Position numbers and translations under genes: made by a program. From contig CAWEPQ010000015.1 of the NCBI GenBank assembly GCA_963811055.1, positions 16,802 through 80,801 of the forward strand: DNA of 64,000 bases, in the 5' to 3' direction. The stretch's first letter is position 1, and every line of letters begins with the position of its first letter. Positions 61,422-64,000 of the stretch are shown piece after piece. The notes under the pieces were generated by a model that saw only the letters and a list, made by a program, of their open reading frames with translations, had not been told where the DNA came from and did not search any database. This DNA is from JACVRW01 sp963811055. Its GTDB lineage: Bacteria; Actinomycetota; Thermoleophilia; Solirubrobacterales; Thermoleophilaceae.

Positions 61422-62510
61422 TCAGTCCGGCCGCACGCGCGCGCGAGCGTGCCGTCGTAGGCGCGCTTCAGCAGCGGCCGCGCGGTCGCGCGGTAGGTGT
61501 AGCTCATGCTGCCCCTGAAGCCGCGCTCGTAGGCGTGGAAGCCCACGTGGCGCGCGCTCGCCGGTGGCGAACTTGCGCTTCCACTCGGTCTCGTCGCCGA
61601 GCAGCTCGTGGGCCGCCATCGCCGAGCTCGAAGCAGCGCTCGACGATCGACAGCCGCATCACGAGGCCCGGGGCGAGCTTGCGGATAGCGCTCGTCGTAG
61701 CCGGTCTTAGTAGATACAGGCGATCGTCGTGGAGCAGGCAGAGGTCGAACGCCGCCCAGTGGCCGTCGAGGACGATCCGCGAGAGTGCGAGCTCGCCTCT
61801 CGCCGCGAAAGCGTGGGCTATCTCGCGGTAGAACATCATCGGTCCGGTCGTCCGAGAGGATCGCGGTGCCGCTCTCGCCCTTCCAGCCGCTGGCCTCGAC
61901 GGCGAACCCGCGCGCCAGCTCGGCGTTCAGGTCGTCCGGGCGCCGCGACGATCGAGAGCTCGGCCACGTGGTCGCGGGCCATCTTGCGGCGGAAGCGCTC
62001 GAGCGGCGCACCCCAGCGCGGCCTGGACGGGCCCGCCAGTCCTCGATGGTCGCCCGAGGTGTCGACGATCGGCGACACGTGCTGGGTGGCGGTCACCTGC
62101 GCCGGCCGGCCGCGGCCGTGGCCGCGCGCAGCAGGGCCAGTGAGGGATCGCCGCGCGGGAAGGCCGGCGAGCTCGAGGTTCCCGCTGCCCCGGACAAGCG
62201 CCGCCTCGACCACCGCGCTTATCGCCTCGGGGGTCGCTGCCGACTGGCCGGAACACGGGGGTGTGGACGTTGGCCATCGACGACGAGCGAGCGACGATGG
62301 CGCTCGACCAGCGGGAAGGCGGCCGGAGGCGGTCGCCCTCCCAGGCCAGGCAGACGCACATGTCCCGGCTTCGCCGAACGCTCGATACCAGGCGGAGTAC
62401 CACGGGTGGAGGTCGAACGGCCTGGCGTCGGCGGGGAGCATCCGGTCCCAATCGGCGGCCAGGCGCGCAAAACGCTCCGGTTCGCCGAGCCACTCGATCC
62501 TGAGGCTCAC
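61422..62510 (-). CDS. FemAB/GNAT-like acyltransferase (second copy), several frameshifts
   Basis: It starts MSLRIEWLGEPERFARLAADWDRM and contains AVVEAALVRGSGNLELAGLP, ATQHVSPIVDTSG, GFAVEASGWKGESGTAI, FYREIAHAFAARGELALSRI and HVGFHAYERGFRGSMSYTYR. This is the same architecture as the copy at 53754 (PF13480-like), with the N-acyltransferase core in the second half. The restored frame ends at TGA 61422-61424. At least six frame changes. It probably acylates or aminoacylates a cell-surface precursor. Confidence 0.72.
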
Positions 62511-62581
62511 CTCGGACCACGGTACATGCGGAAGCGGCTGCGACTGCTCCCCGATCGGGGAGGGCCGAGGGCGGCCCGTGT

Positions 62582-62597
62582 GTACCCATTTGGGTAC
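62582..62597. promoter_or_regulatory. perfect palindrome upstream of the acyltransferase gene
   Basis: GTACCCATTTGGGTAC has 7-bp perfect arms (GTACCCA/TGGGTAC) around TT. It lies in the 94-bp gap between the TPP-enzyme stop and the acyltransferase start (62510, leftward), 72 bp from that start. It could be an operator; there is no T tract for a terminator. Confidence 0.4.
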
Positions 62598-62604
62598 TTA
62601 TCGG

Positions 62605-64000
62605 CTATCGGGGCACGCTCCTGTACCAGCGCGGCGAAGTGTTCGGGCGGAGGGCGCATCGGGGCCCGCGCCAGCAGCACGAGGGCTCGTCCAGCGCCAC
62701 GTGGCGCGCGAGGGCGTCTGCGAACCCGGCGCCGAGTCCGTCCACCGCTTCGGCGCGCACGCCGAATGACCCCGCCAGGCTCACGAAGTCGGGCGCGACG
62801 AGGTCTACGCCCTCGTGCGGGTCGCCACGCTTGTCCTGGTCGAAGCGCAGCATTCCGTAGCCGCCGTCGTCCACGACGACGGCCGTGAGCGGGATGCGCT
62901 CCTGTGCGGCGGTGGCCAGATCGCCGCAGGCGTAGAGGAAGCCGCCGTCGCCCGACACGCTCACCGCCGGGCCGTGGCCGGCCAGCGCCGCTCCCAGGCC
63001 CTGTGGGAAGGCGCAGCCGAGCGTGCCCCAGCCCAGCGGGTACGAGAGCTTCCGGGCGCTCGGGGCTGCGGAAGCCGCCAGCCAGTAGCCGGGGATGCAC
63101 ATGTCGCAGACCACGATCGCGTCGTCCGGCAGCGCGCCGTCCAGCGCCGCCAGGAACTCGGCCGCCTCCGGGTCGCTTGCCGCACCCGTCGAGCACGCCG
63201 CCGCCAGGCCGGTGAGGCGGCTGCCAGGTCACGAGGCCGGGCCGCCCGGCACCGCGGCCGCGAGCGCGTCGAGCGCGGCCGCGGCGTCGGCCTCCAGGAC
63301 CACGTCGGCCTCGTAGTTCTTGCGCCGCGTCGGCAGCGTCCACGTTCACGGCCACGAGCCTGGCGGGGCCGGCATGGCCCAACCCTGGGTCATCATCCCG
63401 TCGAGGTCGGTGCCGATCGCCGCCGGCAGTTCGGCCTGGTCCGAGAGCCCGCCCGCCTCGGGCACGTCGGGGGCGCCGCCGCCAGGCAGGGTGGTCGGGT
63501 GCCGGCGGCCCGCGTGTCGCTGTAGGTGAGGATCACCGGAGCCGCCAGCCGTTCGGCCAGCCGGGCCGCGGCGGGGCCGGCGCCGGACTGCACCGCCCGC
63601 CCCCACCCCCGCAGCGGCGACTCGGCGGGCTTCGATCAGGGCGGCCGCGCGCCCAGGGCCGCATTGTCGGCCGGCGCGGGCGGGGGAGGGGGCGGGCGCC
63701 TCGGCGTCCGGAGCCGGCATCCGCGTCCAGGAGGTCGGTGGGCACCTCCGAGGTAGACCGGCCGCTGCGGCGGCGCGAGCGCCATCGCGCGCGGCGCGCG
63801 CGACCGCCGGCCCCAGCTCGTCGGCCGCGCCGCACCCGCAGCGCCGCCTTGACCACCGGCGCGAACATCGCGGCCTGGTCCGTGGTCTCGTGCAGCGCGC
63901 CGCGCCACAGGCCCGGCCGGCGCACGGTGGTGGGCACGTCGGTGGCGATCACGAGCACCGGCTGGCGGCAGGCCCACGCCTCGCCCACCGCCGCGAGCGT
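62605..64000 (-). CDS. thiamine-diphosphate-dependent enzyme (acetolactate synthase-like), 5' end outside the window, frameshifted
   Basis: The C-terminal TPP-binding domain is clear: YPLGWGTLGCAFPQGLGAAL, the cofactor motif SGDGGFLYACGDLATAAQER ending in VVVDDGGYGMLR, and a final RPPPNTSPRWYR. Toward 64000 other pieces match the N-terminal PYR and central domains (QPVLVIATDVPTTVRRPGLW). The TPP motif ends DDGG where many members have ND or NN. Such enzymes condense or decarboxylate 2-keto acids. Several frame changes lie between 62690 and 63950, and the start is beyond the window. Confidence 0.75.

Noticed and set aside
45040..62500. Programmed ribosomal frameshifting
   Set aside because: Breaks are too many, fall in unrelated genes and lack slippery sequences with downstream structures.

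Overview
The window is very GC-rich, densely coded actinobacterial DNA. Several things point to the class Thermoleophilia (Solirubrobacterales-like): a secreted protein with the hydrophobic segment ALFVALGGTA, c-di-AMP riboswitches ahead of cell-wall proteins, a LexA gene with a Gram-positive type SOS box, a type A RNase P RNA, malyl-CoA-type metabolism, and frequent start codons preceded by a TAnnnT hexamer 6 to 10 nt upstream (leaderless transcripts). The taxonomic placement is inference.

Layout. 0-8.8 kb: a lipoprotein, a frameshifted secreted protein, an ester cyclase-like protein, tRNA-Leu(GAG), lexA with its SOS box, rnpB with terminator, an ArsR/SRPBCC pair, a cytochrome c, the first c-di-AMP riboswitch, an AhpD-like/HxlR pair and glnA. 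8.8-18.6 kb: a leftward run TetR > acyl-CoA synthetase > DUF255 thioredoxin-fold protein > M28 peptidase > MMPL transporter. It diverges, across a perfect palindrome, from a large unrecognised membrane protein; the second c-di-AMP riboswitch with an NlpC/P60-like hydrolase follows. 18.6-29.8 kb: a GH5-like glycosidase, acyl-CoA dehydrogenase, esterase, a frameshifted lysyl-oxidase-like protein, a leftward mcl > sucC > sucD > ferredoxin operon divergent from a MaoC hydratase, and a CAP-domain protein behind the third c-di-AMP riboswitch.

30-62.5 kb is an exopolysaccharide and cell-surface region. It holds an initiating sugar transferase, three O-antigen-ligase/polymerase-like proteins, a BY-kinase fused to its chain-length regulator, an LPFTG-anchored protein, a class E sortase, nucleotidyltransferase, epimerase and aminotransferase, GT2 and GT4 glycosyltransferases, a flippase, an APH-like phosphotransferase, two FemAB/GNAT-like acyltransferases, a polysaccharide deacetylase, two paralogues of an unrecognised secreted family with a DDSPFNQ motif, and a LamG/metallophosphoesterase exoprotein. 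pckG sits in the middle. An aldehyde dehydrogenase and a partial TPP-dependent enzyme close the window.

Sequence quality changes along the window. From about 45 kb onward nearly every gene is broken by several frameshifts, and those I could resolve are almost all single-base insertions, so they look like sequencing error rather than decay. The first 45 kb has only four (one near 814 and three in the lysyl-oxidase gene). Genes from 45 to 64 kb are therefore described as reconstructions across frames.
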